The notes beneath the pieces were generated by a model. That model worked only from the letters and a program-made list of their open reading frames with translations. It was not told where the DNA came from and did no database searches. From Dipteris shenzhenensis (lineage: Eukaryota > Polypodiophyta > Polypodiopsida > Gleicheniales), in the NCBI GenBank assembly GCA_047967505.1, contig CM106540.1: DNA of 64,000 nt; one strand, 5' to 3'. Shown one piece after another: positions 19,707-29,482 of this stretch; the stretch's first letter is position 1, and each line of letters begins with the position of its first letter. Position numbers and translations under genes: made by a program.

Positions 19707-20819
19707 TGTTAACATCCATAGAGTACAATCTGTAGAATGTAGGGTAATCTGTGATTAAAGGTGTTCATGATCTACTTCAACAGGGACAAGCTCAGGGAGT
19801 TTGATCCCCAAATACCCCAAGGCCAATGATTGCAGGCAACATGCACATGGAAGGAGTATAGCTCAAACTCAGGTAGTTTGATCCCCTTCTAGGCAATGTG
19901 CACAGATTGTAGGTTCCAGCTGACACCCCAAGGCCAACAATTGCAAGCAATGTGCACATTTTAGATCTACGTCAATGGAAATAGCTAGGGAAAGAGTACA
20001 AAGCTCAGGGAGTTTGATCCCCAAATACCCCGAGGCAAAAGAGTGCAAGCAACGTTCACAGGTTACATGTTCCAGCTGCAAGCTGCTATTAAGTGTCTCG
20101 TGCAAGTTAAGCCTCGCCACTCTAGGTTTTGAGCCTCATTCACGGGGTTCGAACCCCAAATGACTTAAGGCATGAGGGCGCTCAGGGAGTTTGAGCCCCA
20201 AATCGCTTAAGTCTTGGAGGCACGGGGCTAACACAAGCACTATTTGGGAGCCGGTTAGGAACACCTCCTAACACCAAGCTTGTCCCAAGCTCTCTAATAT
20301 GGTTAACACAAGAGCTATTTCTGCTAGTAGGGAGAGATGGGAAGAATAGCAATATGCCTTGGCACCCTACAGGCCCAAGAGCCTTTGGTTGTAAAAGAGA
20401 GGGAGAGTGCTAAAAGGAAAAGGGTTGGCCCTCCCTTCAAAAGGTGACATGTATAAAAGGCCAAAGTGTTGACTTTGGTCTTCATTGTTGTTTGCACAAG
20501 TTTGAATACAAGCTCCCTCTTCTCTTCCAAGAGAGTGTTTTGGGTAATCCCTTGTTTCCATTGTAGTGCCCTTGTGTTTGCCCCTCCATCCCCCTTCACT
20601 CTCCTCTTCCCTTCTCCTTCGTCCTCCCTTCTCCCCTCTATTCTCCCCTCTTCCCCTTCTCTCTTTGTCTCGTGGAAACACATTGCAAAGATCCGGAGGC
20701 CGCTTGAGTGACACTTGCAGATGGCTCGTGCTTTGCATTGCTCTCACAAGGAGTAGCTTGGAGTGGAGGCATCTCTTCAACATCCCCACGACACCTGAGT
20801 CACCGCCAAGACCCACACA
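19707..20819 (+). repeat. 3' LTR of element A (1113 bp)
   Basis: It starts TGTTAACA after a polypurine tract and ends CCCACACA, where similarity to the 5' copy also ends. The U3 part has three copies of CTCAGGGAGTTTGATCCCC-like sequence (19791, 20004, 20181; the last has GAG for GAT). A TATA box lies at 20452-20460, and a CT-rich stretch at 20580-20670. The right 774 bp matches 1132-1898 at about 94%. A perfect 14-bp palindrome GGGGTTCGAACCCC (20144-20157) resembles a tRNA B box. Confidence 0.8.
20452..20460 (+). promoter_or_regulatory. Predicted TATA box of element A LTR promoter
   Basis: TATAAAAGG lies two thirds into the LTR, as expected for the U3/R border. It is mutated to TGTAAAAGG in the 5' copy. 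Confidence 0.55.
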
Positions 20820-21017
20820 GGTGCCATGTGGCATATCTCTCCATTCCTGCTAGAAACACATGGAGCCCTCCTTTTCTTATAGCATGAATTCCTCTATGAG
20901 TGCAACATGGCACCTCTTCCTTAAAGGAGTAGTAAGATATAATATATTATATAAAATATAGTTTATATTATGTTATATTTATTATATATTACGTCTCTTG
21001 CTCTCTATCTATATTAG

Positions 21018-21082
<65 letters not shown>

Positions 21083-21180
21083 CCCGTCGGTGGCATAGTG
21101 CATCGTGGCTCTCTATCGGCATCGTTCAAGGGTGTTCAAGTGGGTCGGGTGACACCGCGTTCAAGGGAGTTCAAGGGGGG
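20820..21180. other. AT-rich spacer and (CT)n tract
   Basis: 20935-20995 is an AT-only stretch made of TATATTA-like pieces. (CT)n spans about 21021-21080. Short GTTCAAGGG repeats follow (21125-21180). No gene is seen. Confidence 0.7.
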
Positions 21181-21575
21181 TTAAAGGGGGGGCATTAGTC
21201 CTCCCCCCACTTGTTGCATGCACAATAAGATAGCCTACACGCCGACTTGTCGCTTGTGCAATGGGTGGTGGGGAGGGCTAATGCCCTCCCTTCCTAAGAT
21301 TAAAGGGGGTGGCATTAGCCCTCCCCCCCCTATTGCACACACAATAGGTGGGGGGGGAGGGCTAATGCCCTCTTTTCTTAAGGTTAAAGGAGTTAAAGGG
21401 GTTAAAGGGGGGGGCATTAGCCCTCCCCCCCCACCTGTTGCACATGCAACAAGTGGGGGGGAGGTCTAATGCCCTCCCTTAAGGTTAAAGGGATTAAAGG
21501 GGGGGCATTAGCCCTCCCCCCAACCTATTGCACATGCAACAGGTGGGGGGAGGGCATTAGCCCTCCCTTGGGTAA
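21181..21575. repeat. Array of four G-rich palindromic units
   Basis: Four units share the plan GGCATTAGCCCTCCCCCC - short TTGCA..TGCAA centre - GGGGGGAGGGCTAATGCC, joined by TTAAAGGGG linkers. Approximate cores are 21186-21289, 21306-21372, 21410-21476 and 21500-21560. Each core is close to a perfect inverted repeat with G-run/C-run arms. The first unit is longer and less symmetric. In the last, part of the right arm is itself inverted. Confidence 0.85.
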
Positions 21576-21835
21576 GACTTAACCCTCCATTAACCACCTT
21601 TTTAACCACTCTCCATTATCCCCATTAACCTCCCCCTTAACCACCCACCTCCTTAACCACTCCTTAGCCACTTTCCTTTGACCACCCTTGAGACTCCTCC
21701 TTAACCACTCTCTCCTTAATCACTCACCTCGTCCTTAACCACCCCTTTAACCACTTTCCTTTAAACCCCTCCTTAATCATCCCTTTAGACCTCTCTTTAA
21801 CCACCCTTAACCATTCCCTTAGTTCTCTAAATAAT
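21576..21835. repeat. Degenerate CCTTAACCAC short-unit array
   Basis: About 20 imperfect units of 10-14 bp close to CCTTAACCACT(C/T) follow the palindromic array. Purines on this strand are nearly confined to the AA of each unit. Confidence 0.8.
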
Positions 21836-22087
21836 TTAATTAGAAATCAATTCACGTTTAAATTTAATTTAATTTCAATTTTAAAATAATTGAAAATTAT
21901 GTTTAACTTATTTTTATTTTTTAAAAAGTAATTAAATTTTATAATTAATTAAAGAATTGATTTTTTGTGTTTTTATTATTTAATTTTTGAATTACATGCA
22001 TTTCCTGATTTTTTTGTAAGTGTGGAAAATTTACATCCTCCTGAAGACGAGGGATATATTTGGGGATTGGTACAATTTCTCATCATC
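21836..22087. other. AT-rich spacer
   Basis: Mostly A/T with runs of TTTAATTTAATT. No coding feature is seen. Confidence 0.5.
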
Positions 22088-22510
22088 ACACCGCTCATTG
22101 ATCGAGCTTCCTTGTTTACAAATCAATAGAAGCTGGATGTGTATTTTGTACGCAAGTTGTATGAAGAGACCAAGAATGTTAAAACGCCATTTGCAGGCAA
22201 TGTCACTCTCCATCCAATGAAGTTTGTGAGACTTTCAGAAGATGATCCTCAATTGAAGGAAGTCACATTTCAAAAGCATGGAGATTTTCTCAAGGCCTTT
22301 GAAGAGTTTAAAGAAAGTGACTTTGCTCGTGAAGCTAATATGATCAAAAAGATAGGAACCAAGATGGCGACATACGATCCCAAGGGGCCGGGTGTGGTAG
22401 TTCTCTTTAACATGATAAATGTCCAGAGGGCCCCAATTGAAGGGGTAAGGAAAGTGAGGATATACCTTATAAAGCTAAGGTATGTGGGTGCCTATGATGG
22501 TATAGCATGA
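22088..22510 (+). pseudogene. Unrecognised protein-like frame
   Basis: The frame of the 123-codon open stretch 22139-22510 extends upstream through one TAG (about 22127) to about 22105. It reads like real protein: VYFVRKLYEETKNVKTPF, LHPMKFVRLSEDDPQLKEV, KHGDFLKAFEEFKESDFAREA and GPGVVVLFNMINVQRAP. It ends in IYLIKLRYVGAYDGIA before a TGA. No domain is recognised. The next recognisable unit downstream is gypsy D RT at 23.2 kb, so it may be a 5' part of that element or of another repeat; a host exon is also possible. Confidence 0.4.
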
Positions 22511-23214
22511 GTTTTCATCGAACAAGGGAGCCAGATTGGATAAAATAAAGGGCCCCCTTAGTTCCCTTAAGACAAAGGAGATTCCTTCTCTGCAAATGCC
22601 TTCTGCAGATGATAAATCACTCCAAAAAACCAGGGCCTCAAAGGGCAAGGACACTAGACCCCCTGTAAGGGAAAGAAATTGCTCCAAAAGTCATAGAAGA
22701 TATATGATGTTCTACCAAATGGCAATAAGGGTGGTCGCTAGGGAACCTGTTGATCTTCCATCATCAGACTGCAATGGATGATGACCTAGAAGTTACGCTG
22801 AATACGGTGGTCTCTCAAATATTGTCCTCTGGCAAGGATGCGGGCCATTGGAAAGAAGTCATCATCATTGCATCCGACTTCTCAATAAAAAAGACCCTCT
22901 GTCCCCATGAACCTTGTAGGCTGGTGAAATAGTGTCGACTAAAAAGGCATGAACCCCCTTTAACAACCAGGTCACCATACTCTAGATGTCATCCTGTTAA
23001 ATCCTCTGTGTCCTAGCCTCTAATGTCCATGTCCTAGAGAACTACCTAGTACCATCTGAGGGGAGATGAGGCTCTCTGTAGACCAACCCTCTAGGACTCT
23101 GAGATGGGATCATCCATCTCAAGTATCCTCATACCCTCCCCTCTCAGGTGAGAGAGGATTCTTGCACATGCCTCCATCTCTTGGGGAGGGGCTACCTCTG
23201 AGTTCCAAGATTTT
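22511..23214 (+). other. Degenerate sequence between unknown frame and gypsy D
   Basis: Short frames (22536-22781, 22750-22932) are Lys/Pro-rich and could be decayed retroelement linker. Nothing is recognisable. CT-rich pieces near 23120-23190 look non-coding. Confidence 0.35.
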
Positions 23215-23640
23215 TTTGCCTAGAAGTACACAAACATGAAGGACATGCTGCTAGAGGTAGTGCAGCATACCATCCCTATGATGGATGACATCGGGCCAGT
23301 ACAGAACGACCCTATCTCATGAACTCAAAAAAAGTAGTGATCATCCGAGAGGAGATACAAAAACAATTTGACGTAGGTTTCACTTATAAGGTCGAGCATA
23401 CAGACTTAGTGTCGTCCATGGTCATAGTGCTACAAAAGAATGGCATAGTCAGAGTATGCATTGATCTCAATAAATACCATGACTTGCAAGGATCATTACC
23501 CATTGCAGCACATCTTGGAAAGGGTCATAGGCAAAGAACCATACAACTTCTTAGATGGGTGCACAGGGTATAACCAAGTGTTTATAGCACCTCAAGATCA
23601 ACATAAAACTGCATTCACCATGGAATGGGAAGTCTATGCT
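23215..23640 (+). pseudogene. Gypsy D reverse transcriptase, N-terminal half
   Basis: Two overlapping frames (23319-23573 and 23461-23718) are needed, with a frameshift around NKYHDLQGS near 23480, so the NATT..HYPLP block is damaged. A TGA near 23320 interrupts the Y-x-MN-x-K block. The order and wording of the motifs match element B RT closely, which places D and B in one family. The RT catalytic aspartates are not encoded. Confidence 0.75.
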
Positions 23641-24370
23641 TCAAAAGTGCCTCAAATCGCTAATGGAGAGATCGCAACCAGTGTGGAAGACAAGATGCCC
23701 CATTATTCTTGGTCCTGAATGGGCACAAGAGATCGGACACTTCTTGGCAAATGGGCTCCCCCAAGACAAGACACTCAATAAGGATAGGGCTAGAAAATTG
23801 ATCAAGGATGCAGCCCCATATCAATTGATAGCTGGGCAACTCTACTGGATGGGTAAAGATGGCATTATGCATCGATGTGTTTTTGAAGATGAGTTTGTTG
23901 AGGTTTTGGAAGAAGCTCATTTAGACATTGTAGGTGGCCACTTTGCAGGAGAGCTTACAGCCCGTAAAGTACTACAAGCTGTATTATGGTGGCCAATGCT
24001 CTTTGCGGATGCCACTGAGTTCATCAAATGATGTGATCCTTGCCAATGCATCTCCATACATCTCCATATCACATAGCTAGGTCTACATGCCTTTGACCAA
24101 AGTTCTCACTTACTAGCCCTTTGAAAAGTTAGGTATAGATTTTGTTGGTCCAATCAGTCGCACCACTAAGGGAACCCAGGCCTATTATATTATAGTGGCC
24201 ATGGACTATTTTACCAAATGGGCAAAAGCTAGAGCCACAAGGAAAGTGGGGATGTGAGGGCCACCACCGCAAGGTCTTTGTATGAAAACGTAATATCCCG
24301 CTTCGACCTTCCACTTCTTCGGGCCTTCCAATTGAGATTGTGAGCGATTGAGGACACACTTTGTGAAACC
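23641..24370 (+). pseudogene. Gypsy D integrase remnant
   Basis: The frame 23636-24031 carries the end of RNase H/spacer and the HHCC zinc-binding domain; a TGA splits it just before the CDPC pair. Core sequence resumes near 24130 with DFVGPISRTTKGTQAYYI and one catalytic Asp (about 24204). The second Asp is followed at once by TGA and a frameshift. The Glu block and C-terminus are missing. Confidence 0.7.
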
Positions 24371-24418
24371 TAGAATTGATGGCCCAAAAATGCCAAAGAA
24401 ATAGTTCACATTTCAAGG

Positions 24419-24838
24419 GGGGATGCCCTGGCTAGACCCCCCCAAAAATAGGTCATTTGCACACTTCTGCTAAGCTTTTTAAAATGCTTAGCAGAAGTGT
24501 GTAGATGAACCATTTTTGGAGGGTCCAGCCAAGGCATCCTTCTTACAAAGCTGATCCATTTTTTTGGTAGATTGGGGCCTTATTTTAGGGCTTCATTCAC
24601 ATGGCCTAGAATTTTCCAAATGTGGTGCTTTTGCAAAAGAGATGCCCTCGTTAGACCCCCCAAAAATAGATCATTTTCACACTTCTACTAAGCCTTTAAA
24701 AATGCTTAGTAGAATCATACAAATGACCCATTTTTTGGGGTCTAGCCAGAAATCCTTCCTGCAAAAGTGTTCCATTTTTTTGGCAAATTGGGACCCTCAT
24801 TTTAGGGCTTCACTCAAATGACCTAGAATTTTCCAAGG
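24419..24838. repeat. Two tandem foldback units of about 220 bp
   Basis: Each unit has a long hairpin followed by a shared tail (CCATTTTTTTGG..., GGGCTTCA, CCTAGAATTTTCCAA). Hairpin 1 spans 24421-24540, hairpin 2 24641-24757. In hairpin 1 the left arm ends CACACTTCTGCTAAGC and the right arm begins GCTTAGCAGAAGTGTG, an exact complement across a 10-base loop. Pairing continues with mismatches to GGATGCC/GGCATCC at the ends. Hairpin 2 is the same structure with more mismatches. Confidence 0.85.
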
Positions 24839-27784
24839 TGTCCCTAAATTGGTCCAAATTAACAGCCACAAAGCTTGTGCTCTCACTAAAAACTGATGTG
24901 CCTTCAGGGAGATTGTTCCAATGCTTGCATCTAGTGACTTTGAGTTTTTCGATGTTTTTCCTTACCACCAAAAATGCCCAGTTAATCTATGATGCCTCAA
25001 AGGTCTTAATAGTCCATTGGCACTTCAATGATTTCTTCGAGTGGAATTATCTAGCTTTGTGGAGGTTTTATCTCATCTATCAAGTATAGGTATGTGAGTA
25101 AAAGGGGTATGCTCAACTATGAACATAATCCAAATCTCACATGGACATGGAAAAGATCTCTTTGACGGTCTTGCAAGAGAATACGAGGTCTATGCTACAA
25201 CATGGGTATAAATTCTTTATTGAAGTTTATGTTCTCATTTCTTCCAAGAGTTTTCAAGTGGAATTAATTGAATTTGTGAAACTTATATTTTTTTTAAATG
25301 AAGCTCTCCATTCAAGTATACTTGCATCTAATGAACTTTTGGATTCCATGAAGTGGTCATTTACAGCACTTGTATGTTACTCTTCAATTTCTTATAACAT
25401 TGATATGGTATATTTTTTTGTAGGGCTATTCTTGAATTCATATTGTTATGGGTAGAAAGAGGGCTCTCAAACTGGGTCAAAGAGAAAAGCCCTCTCTTGT
25501 CATCCCTATAAGGGTGACAAGGGGGAAAAGAAAAGAACCTAAAAGTGAGGGATCAGTCCATGACACTAAAGGTGGTGAGAATGACGTGCCCTTGGAAAAT
25601 ATTGAGAATTTTTTAGACAATGCTAAGCAGGAGGGAGAGCCTTTGCATAGGGAGGAGGATGAGGAGCTAGACATTATCTAGCAAACATCGATTTAGAGAT
25701 AGAGAAGGGGGGTGACGTGATTCGTAAGTGCAGGTTGCATAGTTCAAAAAAATGTTCACGGATCGCATTGTGCAGTCTAATTCCATATGCTCGTGTGAGA
25801 GGTCTTAGGAGAGACATCAAGCACTTTTTAGTATGAAGGATATATGCATGATAAAGGTGCTTTTATCATCTCTCTATGCAAGTCCAATGGAGAGGAATGA
25901 GGTCAGATATTCCTAGAATCCTAACTAGATTTGAAAAGGAGGTGGCAACCAGAATAGAGTGCAAGTTTATGTCTAGGAGAATGTTTTATTTCTAGGAAGG
26001 CAACCACACTACGATCACTTGGATGCAGTTGATTTCAGAAGCATAAATGGAGACGAAGTCAAGGCACATAAGAGTTATGTGCATGGTGGTAGACCCCTGG
26101 CACACCTATGAAATTACATTGCTGGCGGGCTTGTAGAGAATGAACTCATAAGTCCCTTTGTTTATTATGAGGGAGATATGTATTCAGTATTTGGAAACAC
26201 AAAGTGCATATGGTGTTGTATGCTAATGTGTTTGGGAATTTGCAGATTGAATAAGCATGCAATTATCAAGACAAGTCTCCGAGAAATACTCATCAATACA
26301 AACAACATCTATGAGTGTCATGCAAATGTGTTCATGAGTATTTTGAGTACATCCCACTACCAGGTCATAGAAAAATCGAGATCAACGGAGTCTAAAATAA
26401 GAAAGAAGTGGTATCCATTGCATAGGGGAGCTCTTACTAGGCTTGTATTTTAGGTAAGTTGAGTTATATGCTACTTTATTATGTTAGTCTTGTATAATGC
26501 TCTTTTACTTGAACTTGTCAAAATGAATTTTACTCTTCATGCTTTTTTTTTGGCTAGGTTGAGTATACTGCTAATAATCTCATGTAGGACCTTGAAGCTA
26601 TTGCTAAGAAGGTGCCAGAGGAGATGAGAAAGGATGCTCAACGTGAAGAGAGAACCAGGATTCACAAAGGTATGTTGCAAAAATGGGAATGGTGAGTTCA
26701 TGTCTATTTTCATAAGCTTCTTTCATTGTTCATTGTTTTACATAATGTACTTATATTTGTCTTTGCAATGGAATTTAAGGTTCTCAACATTTTTTATCCC
26801 AAAAATGGGGATGTTTGGAAATCCAACCTTTTTTCTTTGCGCTATGATGGGCCGTCACATTGTCAAAGTTTAGATATCTTACCAATGCCAATCTAAGGAA
26901 TAAGAAGAGGCTTATGTTCCTTGCTCTCCTGGATGCAAATCAGAGAATGTGAGAGAGTCTTGTGCGTGTAAGAAGGATTTTAAGTGTGGTGATAATTATC
27001 AAGTTGCTAATTTGGTGGTTCGTTCTCTAGGTGGTTATTGAAGGAAACCTTCCTCGACAAGTGGAGCTTTCTTCAATGATGGCTTTGGGGGACATGACTA
27101 CACTTTGTACATTGGACCATCCATTGGAGTTGCCTATTAACTACATGTTGTAGTAGTACATTAAAGACATTAAGTTGGATGACCAAAAACACATTTTCTT
27201 GTCCCTCAGGTCTAGGGATAACAAGTTTGAGCTGAAGAGCAAAAAACAAGTAGATGGTGGGGTGGAGCACAAAAAGGCAACTAAAGTAGACTAGGCATTT
27301 TAGCATGTGGTGTATAGGTATGGTAGAATGATATTCTAACTATGTTGCACACACTTGTCTATGTGATAAGAGTTAACAAACGTAATCTTTACCTTGAAGG
27401 TATTTGTCCACCTTATCTAAGAAGGTAGATTTCATGGCATGCTACGGCACTATAAGGGGTGCCTAAAGATTGGTAGTCCTATGACCTGCATGTACCCCGA
27501 ATCCATGCATGGGTTATCCATCTACAAAACATCTCCATGTGCCCTCTTACGATGTATGCTTATGTTTGTCATGCTCTTGTAGATGCGATCATGTATGCTT
27601 GTGTTTTGTAGATGGATATGCCATAGACCGTCATTATTCTATGCAGAGAATATACCTTTCTTTCAAAGGTTCAAAATCTAGCCCATTTGTGACCATTGGA
27701 ATCACTGCATGCCACTGGCAAAGATTACAGTGGGACCTTCTTCAACACAAGCACTACAGGTGCAATCTGGAGGTCATAATGTTT
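24839..27784. other. Unassigned region with protein-like fragments
   Basis: No domain is recognised. A charged open frame at 25448-25681 (RKRALKLGQREKPSLVIPI, EELDII) is followed in another frame by DLEIEKGGDVIRKCRLH. Near 26899-27043 an open piece is Cys-rich (AYVPCSPGCKSE, ESCACKKDFKCGDN). Other short frames look accidental. The mixture suggests decayed coding DNA of unknown origin rather than simple spacer. Confidence 0.35.
26899..27043 (+). pseudogene. Cys-rich protein fragment, unrecognised
   Basis: A 48-codon piece reads PCSPGCKSENVRESCACKKD and then FKCGDNYQVANLVVRSLGGY before a TGA. The cysteine spacing C-x3-C-x9-C-x-C-x5-C could bind metal, but I match it to no family. It could be chance or the end of a lost exon. 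Confidence 0.25.
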
Positions 27785-28065
27785 TGTTGAGGCTATTTTT
27801 GGCCTCTTGTGTCGTGAAGGTGGATTAGCTATGGAGATGGGCTATGGTGTGGCACCACTCATGAGAGCATGCTTGGCCAGAGGGTCCGCATGCTTCTCTC
27901 TTGATAGTGACACATGGATTGTGGCTTGTGTGGAGCATGTAGAAGAGTCTAGCAAAAATACACTCACGTGCCCGGACACTCCTTCCACCCCATTTGGAGG
28001 ACCAATCTTCTTCAATTTATGCATCATCTACACACATGTGCATCCCTGCATTCAAGAACGTGACA
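27785..28065 (+). repeat. Candidate 5' LTR of element E
   Basis: The right end (GTGACA, 28065) is set by the PBS two bases later. The left end (TGTTGAGGC at 27785) is chosen only by the TG rule. No second copy is available to confirm it. Confidence 0.35.
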
Positions 28066-28067
28066 AG

Positions 28068-28080
28068 TGGTATCAGAACC
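28068..28080 (+). other. Primer-binding site of element E
   Basis: TGGTATCAGAACC is complementary to the 3' end of plant initiator tRNA-Met, the usual primer of many plant LTR elements (TGGTATCAGAGCC), with one change. Confidence 0.75.
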
Positions 28081-29482
28081 AAGATCCTCTGACTGTGAGA
28101 GCCTGGCATGTGGAAGTTGCAACAATCACTGACATCGGCATGAAGTCAACGCTGAGAATCAAGAATCACCCATTGAAAAATCACCAGGGGCTTCCTCTTG
28201 TTTTGCTGTCTCAAAGTCGCAGCCAAATTAGGCAATCTTGTTTGTAAGAAAAGGGAATGGGCCGGGCCCGCACCACCAAATTGCGGGTCTTCAGGGCCCC
28301 AGCTATAGTAGCCGCCACGCGTGGTAGTGCAGCGAACAGCCTGCCTCATTAACCCCCTTGCGTCGCTCATTGCCTATGTAGCTGGCAGTGTGCCGTCCAC
28401 TGCGCAGCCTGTGTGCGATCCGCATCGCAAAATGTGCCAGTCCTGCAGCCCTACAGTCGCATGGCACGCCACTTATAGCGGCGGCCCTTGAAGCCTCGCC
28501 ACGTGCTAACCTCGCCAGTTGCCCCGCTGCCGCATCCCCGTTCGTCTACCTCTACCACTTCTGCAGCCGCCCTCTCAGTGTTCACAGAAAAAAATTTTCT
28601 CAGCAAATCACAAAACTTGGAGTTTCAAAATTTTGAAGGTTTTTCTTGAAATTCTTAGACCTTTTAGCTAGAATGTAATTAAATTGCCTAAAATTTTGCA
28701 GATTTTACAAAATTGAGAAAATATTTTTTACAAGTGAAAATGAAAATGTTATAGGTTCATTGTATATAGTTTGCAGGTTTTCTGTGAACACTGCGCCCTC
28801 TGCTGGATTGCAGCCGCAGCAATCACCTCCTTCCCCCTTCGTCATTACGCTTTAAAATTCCCCCGCCCCCCTGCTTGCATTTCGAAAACCCCCTTCCCTT
28901 GCATTCCCGTTCACCCGCCCCTCCTCTTTATTTTCCTCTAAATTCCTTTCCCCCCCCCCCTTACTTTGTTATTTTTAATTTTTAAATTTTTTTAAAGAGC
29001 GAAAGAGAAGGGGCCCTTATACATTCCGAGGGTCGTAGAAGCACCGTTGAGTCACGACAAGAACGTGGAGTGGGCGCTTCATCAAACGGAGCACCATTGA
29101 GTCACAGCAAGAATGTGGAGTGGGCGCTTCTTCGAACGGGCGAGGGGAAGTACCATCGTTTTTTTGCTCACATTTGAACTCATTTTCCTATCACATTTAA
29201 ATTCATGTCACACACTCGTAGCTCATCACGAGTTTAAATTGAAAACTTGATTAGTTCCATTTGTCTTTCCAAAACATAGATAATAATTAAGAATTCACAC
29301 CAGAAAATGTTCCACAACTCACATTAAACCTCATGGGAACAACACCTTACACCCCCATCTACTACCAGAATGTATATGATCCATTAGCCACCGATAACCC
29401 TTAGCCACCTACCAAACCTCTGCCAAATACACCGTCACCACCACACTACCCGAACAATGCAATCCAAGAATTTCTTCAAGGA
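28081..29482 (+). other. Leader of element E, with GC-rich part and MITE insertion
   Basis: 28255-28575 is GC-rich with many CpG. The MITE 28576-28793 interrupts it. 28860-29000 is C-rich then T-rich. Two copies of a unit containing CACCGTTGAGTCACGACAAG-like sequence and GTGGAGTGGGCGCTTC occur at about 29041-29084 and 29091-29134. No gene is seen before gag. Confidence 0.5.
28576..28793. mobile_element. hAT-type MITE (218 bp) with 8-bp target duplication
   Basis: It begins CAGTGTTCACAGAAAA and ends with the exact reverse complement TTTTCTGTGAACACTG, a 16-bp terminal inverted repeat. It is flanked on both sides by CGCCCTCT (28568-28575 and 28794-28801). An 8-bp duplication and CAGTG termini are hallmarks of hAT transposons. 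The interior is AT-rich and non-coding, so it is non-autonomous. A decayed relative lies at 39510-39632. The perfect ends suggest a fairly recent insertion. Confidence 0.9.

Larger units (their letters stand above)
1132..20819 (+). mobile_element. Ty3/gypsy element A, nested by other elements
   Basis: The LTR-like block at 1132-1898 and the LTR at 19707-20819 are about 94% alike by eye, in the same orientation, and both end in CCCACACA. The first is followed by a PBS; the second is preceded by a polypurine tract. They are read as the two LTRs of one element, the left one truncated by copia-1. Inside lie a long leader, gag (9.7-11.2 kb), protease, RT/RNase H and integrase up to 16.4 kb, and an extra coding-like region to 19.6 kb. 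Gypsy B and copia-2 fragments interrupt the leader. The alternative is two separate elements of one LTR family. The RT style (GFIYEIEH, DGFSGYNQ) and PBS recall the plant Tat/Athila branch. Confidence 0.6.
23215..24370 (+). mobile_element. Ty3/gypsy element D, internally deleted
   Basis: RT N-terminal blocks close to those of element B (MKDMLLEVVQHTIPMMDD, VIIREEIQKQFDVGFTYKVEH, FLDGCTGYNQVFIAPQDQH) stop at EWEVYA near 23640. The next recognisable sequence is the RNase H/integrase region (ARKLIKDAAPYQLIAGQLYW, EEAHLDIVGGHFAGELTARKV, CDPCQ). The catalytic RT loop, thumb and most of RNase H are therefore missing. The integrase core (IIVAMDYFTKWAKARA) is present, but sequence ends at a broken VSD-stop-GHT block near 24365. 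No LTRs are recognised. Confidence 0.75.

Noticed and set aside
21181-21575. CRISPR-like array
   Set aside because: Units are palindromic, unequal and joined by short linkers rather than unique spacers, in a plant nuclear context.
27807-28247. 146-codon open frame as a gene
   Set aside because: It runs through the candidate LTR end and the PBS of element E without any domain.
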